A stretch of DNA of 64,000 bases from positions 8,886,981-8,950,980 of the forward strand of contig OX579640.1 of the NCBI GenBank assembly GCA_951230915.1. The letters run 5' to 3'. Origin of the DNA: Antitrichia curtipendula. Its lineage: Eukaryota; Streptophyta; Bryopsida; Hypnales; Leucodontaceae. The first letter of the stretch is position 1. The number at the start of each line of letters is the position of its first letter. Shown piece by piece: positions 26,306 through 38,100 of this stretch. The position numbers were made by a program, and so were the translations under genes. The notes beneath the pieces were generated by a model that was not told the origin of the DNA, did no database searches, and saw only the letters and a program-made list of their open reading frames with translations.

Positions 26306-27834
26306 CACCTAACTGAATTTGAATGAGCAACTCAAAGTTGCTTCCATCATGAAATTGTCTAATTCTTTGTTTGTTGGACCTTAGAGGAAGTCAAAAGAAT
26401 ATTCTAAATTTGATTTTTTAATGTATTTTGGGGACATTTTTTAAATAAACTATGAATTTTTCAAAGTGTTGGAAGAAGATGTACTTGGAAGCGACTATAA
26501 GCTCTCATGAATAGAAGCAATACCTTTGGGGGCAAGAATCTAAAGGGGTTAGTTTTAGAAAGGGGTCACAATTAGGTGCGATCATCGTGTATGGACCAGG
26601 GGGGCACAATCACACAATCCCCACCTTGAAAAAATGGGACAATTTTGTAACCAAATTTCATGATGGATTTGTAAGATTTGAATCCATTTGTGGACTCAAT
26701 GAAAGATCCAACATCAATTTCATCAAAATTTGCAAAATTCTATGACTTTGACACTTTTTGAGGAAGACTACTTTTTATGTAGATATATTAGGAATCCATT
26801 TATGACTTAGTAAAAGATTCAACATCAATTTTGTCCAAATTTGAAAATTTTTACTACTTTTGACACTTTCTAAGATGGAATCTTTATATCTTAAAGAACA
26901 AACCAGGCCCAAGAGCATGGCAGAAAATCCACATAGTTTTTTATTCTAAATTCTAAATGTCTTTAAGCTTAACCAAGAACATGCAACTCCAATTAATGAT
27001 ATACTTTTATTCCATTCTAATTTTACCAAAATTATTAAAATATAAATTTTGAGACTTTTTGAAGGTCGTAGTCATCTTGAAAGCTTAAAATATACCACTC
27101 TTGAAATTTTGTTGAAAAACTAAGTTGAAAGTCTAGGAAAAATTTCCAAAAAACACACTTTATATTCATTCTTTAAAACTTGTTGAATAGAAGTAGGTCC
27201 AAGATTGAACAAACAAATAAATCGTTAATAGTTCTAAGATGGAATTGAGATACAATAATCCCAACAGTGAGATTATTCTAGCAAACAAACTTAACCTTGT
27301 CAAATTTTTTTTAATGAGAATTTCAATAGTGAAAATTGCATTAAAAAATTAATCCTATAAGTTATTTTTTCAAAAAGATGCTTAGATTGCCTGAAAAAAT
27401 GATATTGATTGTCCATATAACATTCTCATCACTAGTCCAAATAGAATGAATAAAAGCTTTCTAATGTAGACAAAATACAATATTTGAGAAAAAAAACTTG
27501 AAAATTTTATATTGACTTTTTGTGAATTTATTTGTGATGTAAATTGATCCCTGTTTTTTTAAGCCTAGGGTGGCATAACTTTTGCTTTGGGGAACTGATT
27601 GGAAAAAAATCTGAGGTAGCTATTGTGTTTTCCAATCTTCGTAAAAAGTTTTAAAAAATTGCAATGAAAATTGAAATTGTAGGAGCCTTCTCCAAATCCA
27701 TATTGTCCTATAAGGAAACAATGGGACTTTTTAGGTGTTAAGATTTTTGTGTAGATATGTTTGGAGATTTGTAGATAGGATAGGTTGAGAAGTAGAAAAT
27801 GAATGAAACGTAGAACATGGTCAGATTTTTACAT
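26306..27834. other. AT-rich spacer, no gene recognised
   Basis: ATCCATTTGTGGACTCA..AACATCAATTT near 26690 and ATCCATTTATGACTTAG..AACATCAATTT near 26790 form a diverged ~105-bp tandem pair. No coding region. Confidence 0.45.
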
Positions 27835-28787
27835 TTAACCCCTAAATGTTTTTGACTATATTTTCACCAAAAACGCTCCACAACTGCCATTTCTAGTCTA
27901 AGCACCAAATTTTAGAAAAAAAACATTTTTTGAAACATGTAACTATATGATCTTGTAGTACACTAGATTGAAAAATATAGGTTGAAAGGATGTTGAAAAA
28001 ATGCAGAAATTTCCACTATGTAGACTGCAAGATATTAGTGTTTGAAGTGACAAAAATCCTTTGGAAGGCTCTACAAAAAAACATGCAACTACACTTCACA
28101 AAGTCACATTTGTGTGAAAAAAATGTTCAAAATGATGGTGCTTCTCTGAATTCATTCTTCAAGGCAAGTTGTCTACATGCTTGAAAATTTTCAAATCATT
28201 TGGAATTGTACAACATAGGAAAAAAATAGTAAGTAGAAAGAATTAGATAATGATTCAAAATACAAAATTCTTGAGAATTTAGTTCTAGAATTGAAAAATG
28301 CCAATCCCATTGATTGCAATATTGTAATAAACAATCTACATCCTATGATTTTGTTTTTTTCAAAAAGTATTGAGGAAAGAATAAAATAAAGGACTTCAAA
28401 GTTTATTTTAGAGTAGATAATCCATAGTTGCCTACAAACTAAAATTCCTCATAACTTTCAACTCATTAATCAATATTGAATGATTCAAATCTTTCCACAT
28501 ATATATAACTCTAAAAAACCAATTTCAAATTTTTGTTTATGAAAAAAGTGATTTTTAAAGAATTTTTTTGAGCTGCCTAGATTGCTCGTCAAATGCTGAA
28601 AATTACATGTCATACAATAACTTTATAACTATGTAATCAAAAGTCACAAAAAATTATTGGGCCTCAAAGAAAAAGCTTATCCACATGTTCTGTGAAAATT
28701 AAAAATTAAAAAAGAATCCATTTATAACGAGCTACCAAAATTGCTATGTTGTCAAAAAAAACTGCAGTGTGGGCATTTAGGGATTAA
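27835..28787 (+). mobile_element. TTAA-family element, full length
   Basis: Left TTAACCCCTAAATG, right GGCATTTAGGGATTAA. The shared open frame is at 27990-28184. Its right TTAA overlaps the first bases of the next MITE. Confidence 0.75.
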
Positions 28788-29126
28788 GGTAGGAGGTCTG
28801 TAAAGCTCCCATTTAAGAGGTAGAAATTCTTTCAAGGAGGTTAGACTTCTTGAAAATAATTTTTTAGTAAATTTTTTTTTGAAAGACAAATGGAATTGCC
28901 ATCTATCCTAATTCATTCCATATTTAGGAAGCTTTGTGGAATTACTTGGAATTATTTTGAAGTTGAAACTCAGTAGTCACTAAAAGCGTCCACCTCCTAG
29001 AATGTACATCATCTGAAAATTACTAAAGCCTATTTCACAAAATGCTCAAAGGGTGCACATTTCAGGAGCCCATTTAAGCAAGTGGACTCTTTTAGAGCCG
29101 GAGCACTTTATGATCCTCCACCCTTA
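28785..29126 (-). mobile_element. TAAGGTAG-family MITE abutting a TTAA element
   Basis: Begins TAAGGTAGGAGG, overlapping the TTAA of the preceding element, and ends TCCACCCTTA. It is more diverged than other copies. Confidence 0.6.
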
Positions 29127-30668
29127 GAGCAGCTCTAGTGGGCTACTGAAAGAAGCCCAAGAACGGTGCCAACGGGACTTTTAACGTGCTTTTGCCAAAT
29201 ACCGCTCCCCAATACAACTGTTGTAGCCAACAACATTTTTCAGGGCTCTTTACATGAGAGCCCCTGCTCGGCATTTTGGGTCGATTTGAAGAGCACGGAA
29301 ATTGGCACGCAATAGCAAAAGTCTCCCCTTTTCAAGCCTTGTAACGTGTGCCAATTGATTGGAGCTCCTCTTTTGCATGAAATGTCTTTTTTTAATGTAG
29401 AACCTTTTCTTCTTCTTCTTTTTATATTGCGGAGAGTCCATTTGAAGTTTGGCTTGCCGGCACTGCATTGGGGTCATTTTTTTCTAAAAGTTGCAGGAAC
29501 GGAATGAGGTCCGCCTCCTTGTGCTTCAAAAGTTCGATACAGTAAGTTTTTCAGTGTTCCCATTGGGCTTGCTCTTACGAAAGTTGAAAATTGGCCCGGT
29601 CGGGTCCCCACCCCCACCCGTTGTCCGTCGCGGGCCCGAGACCCGAGGCGACGTCAATCCATGTGCTGCGAAAGAAATGTCGGCATGCGCCCACCGCTCA
29701 CGTTACCCACCCGCCACGTCACTCCCTGCCTCACCTCTCACCCCCGCCAGCACCGCCCCGTGATTTCGGGCTGCGCCCCCATTTAAACTATCAATAACTT
29801 CCACACCATTCAACTAGTATCACTATTAATAACATACACTATTCAACATGCCAATAATCGGAATACAGTAGTATTTCTTCGATTGCCTGCTCGATCCCAT
29901 TCACGGCGTCCCAGGCCAGGCCCAAATCTCCCTTTCATGTGATTCAATTCATCGATCCTGCTGCTAGAGTTCTAGGTGCTGCGCGCTAGCTAGCTGAAGC
30001 TGCTGGCCGGCTCGCATGCAACGGCTCTCATGCACTAGCCTCTCGTGATTCGATCCGTCGATCGTCGCAGTCTTCTCGATCTCTCCGAAAGCCGATCAAT
30101 CGATCGAAAGCAAAGCCTTGCCTTAGCTTGCCTTGCCCCACCATATCGATATCGTAACTTAACTTGAAGCGTACTTCGTCGTCGGTTTTTGAGTTTGGCA
30201 GGGACTGAGATCGATCGATCGGAGGATCGAAGAATCCATTTACGTTTTGTCAGACGCACAGGGACAGAGACACAGAGCCACGGAACCACGTCATCTGATT
30301 TTCAGCTAATTTGGATTTCAATAAGACTAACTTAGTTTCAATAAGACTAACTTAGTTTAATGTTGCATAACGTTCTCTTACGTGACGGAGGTCGTACTGC
30401 ACATGTGATCAGAGATATATTAATTTTGTTTCGGTTCAGGTTTTGATTGCTGCGGTAATGGTCACAGAGAGCTTCAGTCAGCTATATTAACGTCGATGAA
30501 TAGGCCGGGATGGCAAGGAGATCGAGTTGGGATGAAAATTTTCATCGAGTCATCCGGCCAAAGCATAGTATGGCAATTAAAATTCCAGTAATTCAGCATC
30601 TAAAAAATTGGAGAGCAGTGAGTTGTAGCAGTTTCATGAACTGTGACAGACGATCCATTTCCAACCAC
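29127..30668. other. GC- and CpG-rich island, no gene identified
   Basis: From about 29580 to 29770 and 29880 to 30300 the DNA is far richer in G, C and CpG than its surroundings, with GATCGATC clusters (30050-30210) and a CTTCTT run (29408). A 20-bp unit is duplicated exactly at 30317 and 30337. Frames of 65-90 codons exist but none is recognised. It could be an old promoter/first exon or a captured fragment. Confidence 0.4.
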
Positions 30669-30886
30669 TTAACCCATAAACAATGCACTGGACGTTTACT
30701 AGCAGATGAATGATAAAGAATCTTTTCATGTAGGACAAAAGTGCAACTATTCATCTTCCAAAATTTGTGTGAAAAAAGGAAGCTTTTTTTGTAGTGGTTT
30801 GTCTTCCAATGAGTGTTTTTTTCATTTTCTTAAGCCAACCCAAACAAATGATTTCCATGGTGACCAACTTGTCGTTTAAGGGTGAA
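30669..30886. mobile_element. ~218-bp element with TTAACCCATAAAC end
   Basis: Left TTAACCCATAAACAATG, right TCGTTTAAGGGTGAA (last bases mutated from TTAA). It matches both units at 60750-61158 across TTTTCATGTAG..AGTGCAACTATTCATC and GATTTCCATGGTGA. Confidence 0.6.
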
Positions 30887-31138
30887 GCAATTACGCATAT
30901 TTGGAGCACAAGTTTTTTGAGTACCAAATTTTTTACACGTATAGAAATAGAATTTGGAAGGATTGCATATTTTTCTAGAATTTTATTACATAAAATGTAA
31001 TTATTATGAATTTTTTAGTAGAAGATTTTCTTCGACCTAAAATGTTCATATAGACCTTTCTATTTTTGACCATAGGCTAATTGCAAAATTAACCAAGGAT
31101 TGGTTGCAATATTGATAGCCTTACAACCAACCATTATG

Positions 31139-31520
31139 CGCTACAACTACATCTCAAACTTAAGGAAGGACGATTTTTAAACAGATATCGTACTGATTCA
31201 GTGGCTTCATACCTGCGTATTATAATCGTACATATTACGTGTATTTGGACACACTGAATCAATGCCAAAACAATGAATATCAATAACGTATGATTCGTGT
31301 ACTATTATCAATATAGTTTAGGTGCATTTTGGATATCACATTTGTATAATTAAAGTACATCAATCGTACGCTTTTGGAAAACTTTTTAATGACACTGATT
31401 CAGTGCATCTAAATACACGTAATATGTACGATTATAGTACGCAGGTATGAAGCCATTGAATCAGTATGATCATCGTACGCAAGTATGCAACCCCCAAGTT
31501 TGAGATGTACTCCGCAAATT
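31139..31520. mobile_element. ~380-bp long-arm hairpin element
   Basis: About 110 bp at 31149-31258 is repeated inverted at 31390-31510: ACATCTCAAACTT, CTTCATACCTGCGTA and CGTACATATTACGTGTATTT occur in both arms. Such long, similar arms suggest a fairly recent foldback. Confidence 0.72.
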
Positions 31521-32955
31521 GCACCACAACTTCATAGAAACATAGCAATATATAGATTGGAAATGTGTGTATGAAAATGGGTTGGCTACCATACTGGGAA
31601 TTTGAATAATCTTTATGGCAATTGTTGGAGTTTTTTGGTAGTTTTTTAGCAACAAATAATAGGAAACTCAATATATCCATGAAGGTAGCACCTTATAACA
31701 ATTATTCAAGATTTTTAATGTCTTTTGTGTGGCGGCATGGTGAATTTTTTTGTACAAATAGATTATCAAATTGTAGTGAGACAAATGTTGCAAGTAGAAT
31801 CTGAATTTTCTATTACTTGGAGAATATTCTATAATTGTTGGCAAAGCAACAAGCTATGGGTCCTTAAAATGGATCATATACTTAGTAGGAAACAATACAT
31901 TTAGAACCTTGAAGCAACACATAAAAAATGATGCATAAATAGAGGCCCCCACAAATAGTCAATTTGCTAATCTACTCATGGTATAAGTGGTTTGACATGC
32001 ACATTTGATTTGCTATGAGGCAAAAAATAGGTGTTCATTCTAAGTGCTTTCATTTTAATGTATTGCAATTCCACTTATTCTAATTATTTGTTGTTACTCA
32101 TATGTGTTCTTTTTCCAACTCTATATAACACATTTGCATTTATTGCAAAGACGGATGTTACTCTAAATTTGCACCTTGGCAAAAACATTTATATTTACAA
32201 TCAATTGCTTAAACTAGGCAAATTTGATTTTATGTATGGATTCGAAGATCTCAAATTAGCTAAGGATGGTAGGTAAATGTAAAATTAACCAATAACAAAA
32301 TATCACGTAATTTCTCATATTATAAATAATAAATTTATATCTATTAGTTGAAATTGCAACTAATTGGTTATTTTAACTTAACAATCTCACTGCCTTTTCT
32401 TTTTCGTAAGATAGGATGGAAATCTGCTCATAAGTTGAAGTCATGACTATGTTTATTGTACCCTTTTTGCCTCATTGAATTTTTCTAATTCCAATGCATA
32501 ATACACAAGGTTCACAAGGAAAAAGAGCCTCTCTTTACTTCCATTATTTTCATTGACTATACATTACAAGTTTCATCTCTATGGCTTTACTCTTGCGTAA
32601 TATTAGAAATGTCAATTATAATTTACTGTCAAGCTTTAAGTACAATCTAACCAACTAGAGTGGGCTTCCATACTACAACACCACCTTATAATTCCAGTTA
32701 AGTCCAATAGTACTGTTCTAGTACTAGTTCATTGACTTCCTCTAAAGATGCATTTCACTATGTGAAAAAACCCTATTAGATGTGATTGTATCAAGTTTCA
32801 AGAAGTTCTTTGGTTACAATTGAGTTTGGTGATCTAATAGTGGTTGAAGATTATTAAGTTCGGGGAGACTAAAAACATTGTTAAAAAACTTAAACAATAC
32901 AATGTTTGTGTATCATATTACAACAATATAAGCTTAAACTTATCATAGATCATTA
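31521..32955. other. AT-rich spacer, no gene recognised
   Basis: Short frames only (for example 32031-32276), none with recognisable features. Confidence 0.45.
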
Positions 32956-33266
32956 TAAGGTAGGGTGTTCTAAAAGCGACCTTGCTCTAAAAGCAACCAC
33001 TAATATAGAGGTACATTTTGCTTTCTCCAATGTACCAATAGTGTGCATTTTATGAGGGTGTTGCATTTTAATGAATAATGCCTTATAACTTCAAAAATTC
33101 GTAACTAATTCTTCAAAGGTCCAATAAATATGAAACGACTTTGATTGGATGCTAATTCCATTTTTTCTTCCTACAAAAATTTACTGAAAATTGTCTTAAG
33201 AAGTTTAACTCTTCCCCCCAAATGCAATCAGCTCTTAAACGGTCGCTTTAAGAGCAGACTACCTTA
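32956..33266 (+). mobile_element. TAAGGTAG-family MITE, full copy
   Basis: TAAGGTAGGGTGTTCTAAAA at the left, GCAGACTACCTTA at the right, 311 bp, with GCGACC/GGTCGC near each end. Confidence 0.78.
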
Positions 33267-33689
33267 CCTTACAATGAGTTAAGTAAGGTTTAGGACTTCA
33301 TTCAGGTCTTGAGGCAGAGGCCGCAATGAATTTGTCATAACCCGTAATATCAACGGCAGCAGGAAGTACAACTGAAGCTTCAGAAGGGGACCAAGTACAG
33401 TTCCTACCAAGCGTCCCGAAGCCACGTCCCCACGTCAGTACTGCGTCGGCATCATTTCTTCAAGTGGGAGATTCGAAGGTGTACTTGGACAATCTTACTA
33501 CTTGACATGGGGTGGAAAGGCCGCCCGGTGCAAGTGTGGGTGCGCAACTGGTGTGGCGATTCTGTCAGTCAGAGCTTCCCACTCGATCCATACAACCGAC
33601 TGCTCAACTAATCATAAGCATCATTGCTTCAAATCACGCAAATCAGACTCTGAAACCTCAACAGAGTGCAATCACAAGAGAAACGCTTA

Positions 33690-34100
33690 ATACTGCAGTT
33701 GGTTTCGTGCAATGTTGATCAAGCAAGAATAACGGATTCTTTGGGGTTGGTCTCGTTGAAGTTATGGAACAATCGCCCACTGTCTACACAGAATAATGAT
33801 ATGATAAATACCAAAAACACGAAGATTTGCACAACACTTGACGTACTGCTCATCGTCCGCGATGGGTGGGGTTCACGTGGTATTGATAAAGTAAGAATAA
33901 CCGCTCAGCATCTAGAATCGTTAATAGTTACGTGGACCAACTGTCCGCTTTCCATAAAGAATACATATATGATATATATTGTGTAGAGGCACCGACGGAA
34001 CAATACTTGTCCTGTTGTTGATCGTCCACTGATACCGGTACTGCAAACTGTTTCATGCATTGTTGATAAAGCAAGAATAACCGCTGGCAGTCTCATCGCA
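33690..34100 (+). repeat. Decayed ~170-bp tandem repeat, about three units
   Basis: TTGAT(A/C)AAG(C/T)AAGAATAAC recurs near 33713, 33881 and 34063, with CCACTGTCTA/CCGCTTTCCA, ATATGATA and ACTGCA(A/G) words at matching offsets. The unit has no stable frame. Confidence 0.5.
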
Positions 34101-34457
34101 GTGACGTTGAGTGAAATAGAGGAAAATTGGTTGAAGAGATGACATAATTTAGCAATTAGAGTGAAAAGAAGGCAAAGTTCAACTATCGATTATCTAAAGA
34201 TTGCCGAGCTTTAGATATTTGATCGACGATTGGAGAGCTTCTACCACGTGGCACGACAACACCAGCAAGATCTCAGATAATCCGCTCAAGATTGCTTGAT
34301 AAGGGGCGTGTGAAATAAGGTAGGACCACCTACTCTTGAACAGAGACCCATACCCAACCTGTAGGGTGTAATTATTTCCAACCAAGGTTGAAACAAATTT
34401 TCAACTTGAAATTTTTTTTTCTCCTTTTCAGGGTTGGGACTGTAAGGTCATGAAACA

Positions 34458-34615
34458 TGTCCCAAAGTAGTGAGCAAGAAAGTAGTTCTTGAATGATCGA
34501 AACTGGATGACTCTAGACACTAGACATGGGTTGACATATGTCCCAAAGTAGTGAGCAAGAAAGTAGGAAGTGACAAGTGGAGAAAGTATTTCTTGAATGA
34601 TTGAAGTTGGTCTAG
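34458..34615. repeat. ~80-bp direct duplication
   Basis: ATGTCCCAAAGTAGTGAGCA starts at both 34458 and 34538, followed in each by a TTCTTGAATGAT word and a GGTCTAGAC/ACTCTAGACACT stretch. Confidence 0.6.
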
Positions 34616-35126
34616 ACATGGGTCTAGACCAATTTCTGCCTTTTCAAAATTCATAATAATTTCAGTTAAAGTGATAAAATTACCAAATTTTTGACAGTCG
34701 CCATCATTTCTATCTCTGCACCTCTGGAAATATTTGCTTCACATTCAGGTACTCCAGATCATGTCCCCAATTGCTTATTTGATCGGTTATGGGTGGCTTC
34801 ACCTTACACTCATTGATCATTGAATAAGTGAACCTGAAAGTTGAAAAAGCAGCTTTCTGACAGTTCGGTATGAATGTTTTTCTGTTACATCAATTATCAT
34901 ACAGGTACTTTGACAAGGAAAAGTAAGAAATACCTTGTCCGTTCGCACTATCTAAAAGATGACCGTAACGAGGTCTATGGGGCCTGTTCTGTACCAAGGC
35001 CCGTATGTAAATGGGTCTCAAACAAGAGAATTTTCTGAAATGGGGTCACGGGAGCTGAAAACTTGACCTGTTATGGGACTGCCAAGTTTTCAGCAACTGA
35101 CTGACCCTTGAAGGTTAACATCTCTC

Positions 35127-38100
35127 TTACAGTCTCTTGTGTGTCTTGAGTACAGAATCAGTTGGTGGAGAATTAGACACCTCTGGGGAACTCTTCGGCT
35201 TGGCTCGGCGTGCGTGAGTTTTTCCATTGCTAGCACTGCAACGAGGACATATATACTCCAGACCATCCGTCTTAGCATATTCCTGCACAACATGGTTTGT
35301 TTAGCAATTGAATACACAAATAATGTTGCAAATTGACAACCTACTCTAGAAGAACCAATCAAATTGTCAAATAGAAAGTGAAAATAGGAATACCGGATAT
35401 GACACTGTAGAAACGTAACACAATGCCTACCTTGAAAGCTCCTAGTCCTGATCGTTGATCACATCCAAAGTGCGCCCACTCTCCGCAAATCCCACAGTTG
35501 ACCCAGTCACCCTCAGCCCCACTGCACAAAAAACAGAAAAGCCTCTCAGAATATGTGCAACGTTTACAAGAACAGGAAAATTCACTATCAAGTGATTTAA
35601 ATTGTACGAAAGGGTAAGGTAGATATGATTTTTTTCGTGTCACCTGTGGCAAAGAATGCAGCATTCACCATCAACGTCATCATGAGCCAGTTCGTACTCC
35701 AAGAGATATACCTCGTAGTGTTTTTTTAGTGTATTTCCAACACCCTGCATATTTCAAAATTCCACGAACGTTTAATGTCTACTCAGACAGATGCCTCCCT
35801 TGCCCCAAAATATGAAAGCCTCCTCAACTATTTCTTTTTCGGTCTAACCAATGGCATTACTGATATCCAATAAGCAATCCTCAATGCGCACCGTCATTTT
35901 ATTTACGGATGTGTGGTTGCGCATCTTTGCAAAAACCTGTCCCTTCCAATTGATGCCATTCCCAACATGAAAACCTCCTCTTGAAACTACCTGCACAAGC
36001 CAGACATGATACATAGGCTCAGGAGGATTGGTTCACAATTGCAAGTCATCCATGAGAAAAGGCCGTACATCATGACAAAAAGATAATTACACGAAGCAAT
36101 ATTCAGACATTGCATAGAGTAAAATGATTGAATTTTCTGGTTTGAAGGCACAGAAAAACTTCAAAAATGCAATGGCAGAAACCAGAATTTGACACAAATG
36201 CGTAAACTTTCAAATCGTTTACCTCTTTGTATAGGTTATATAGGTCCAGCCGTTTCCCGTTCAGCACCACTTCAGGAAAGGCATCCACACCAGCTGGTGG
36301 AATGAGACGACCATGGCCTCTAGTTTCCAGAAAACTTATAAGGTCCGGCAGAAACTCCTCCTGATCCATTCATTAAACCGAGTTAGTAACTGTACTGACA
36401 ATGGTTGCACAGAAGGTGCCAACGGGCGCTCTCTTCATGGATACATTTGAACAAGTTTCGACATTATTGAACCGAACATTCAAACAAGGACGCTACCATA
36501 CATGTGACTGATCACAAAGCTCTGAAGCTTAAATGGTAAAGGAGCGTGACCATAACAGATTATCGATAGATAAAAGATGAAAGAAAAACACAACAAAACG
36601 TACCTCGGTACATTGTTGCATATGCGGTCGGTTACAACAATGCGGCTTCACCATAGGAGGAGGTAACAATGAGCCAGCTACTCCAATTTGGCCGGGTATG
36701 AAGGAAGTAGATCTTGGTCTAGCCGACTCGGGTCTCCTTTGCCTTCGTCGGTCCACTCTGATGCATCAAAGCTTTTGTTGAATCTACCTTTGAAATTGAT
36801 GAGATAGTAAGGACAAGCTATTAACTAGAAAATAGAGATTACAAATATTATGGTCACAATGAATTATTCAACTAAATATCAAGAAAGTGTAAACGGTCCT
36901 TGTCTGAGAAACACTGTTTATTATGGTGTAAGTGACCACCATCAGTTGCACTACAGCGATTCGGTACATTTGAGACTCCATGAATCAGTTGTCTCTCAAC
37001 ATGCACTTCACCTCAGGAAAGGAAACATAAAATACATAGAAAAAGAGTTGTAGACAGTCACTGACCTGCTTGACACGTCCAGCTTCATAGACCATCCTGC
37101 ATGCTGAGCAGCCATTACGGCATTTGCGAAAGGCATAAATTTTCTTCGACCAGTATGCGGTACTGGTTTCATTGCAGCCAGTAAAGCAATATTCCCTTGA
37201 TTGCTGGATGAAGCTGCCAAATGGGTGTCAAGAATAGCAAATATGAGCACAGAGGGCCAGCATCATCGCATACATATTGCATTAACTAAAAGATTATTAA
37301 CTTGTCGTATCCTCTGCATGACCTCTATATGTTGAAAATTTTAAAAATTCAAATTCCAAGCGTCTTGGAGTGAAAACGATAGAAATAAAAGTAGTAACTT
37401 ATGACTTACCACCACCATTGACTGTGTCTCTGTTTGCTCTTGATGCTTTCCTTTCTTCCTCCACCAAACTATCATTCGACTTCACAGCGGGAAGCAATCT
37501 CACCCTCTTACGACTCGCAGCAGGAGGAGCTAACCATGGAGGCAGAGCAAATATATTGCTCAAATCCTCGTTGTCTGTTGCATCATCCCAGCTGCGTTTC
37601 AAGGAGACTAGATGAGCAGCATCTTCTTCCTGAAATGCAGCTACAGGCGCCCCTTCTACCCCAGCTATTCCCATGGCCACAAGGCCACGATAGGACAATT
37701 CAGCTGCTAGCTGCCGTAATACCTGAAGAAATGACAATCGCGGAAGTAGAATATTGTCAGATAGTGTTAGACATTTAAATTTTGGCGGAATGGTTGGTAA
37801 GTTACGAACTAAGCGAAAGTAATATCATGCAATCCTCTAGTGCATCTCATGTGTCCGAAAAATTCAGGTCAAACAGTCCATAGACAATCTGCAGATTTCA
37901 AATATGTCTACAAATCAGCAGTTACATGTCATTAACCTCTAAAATGCTCAACCCTCCTATGCGTGGATGATGAATGTTTCTAAACTTCGTCCAATTAATA
38001 TTCATTACGGAGGCTTCAAGGAAAGTAGTGTTTTAAATCAAAGGAAAGAAGAACGATGAATCAATAAATTTTATGATTTAAAAAAAATGATCTTACTATG

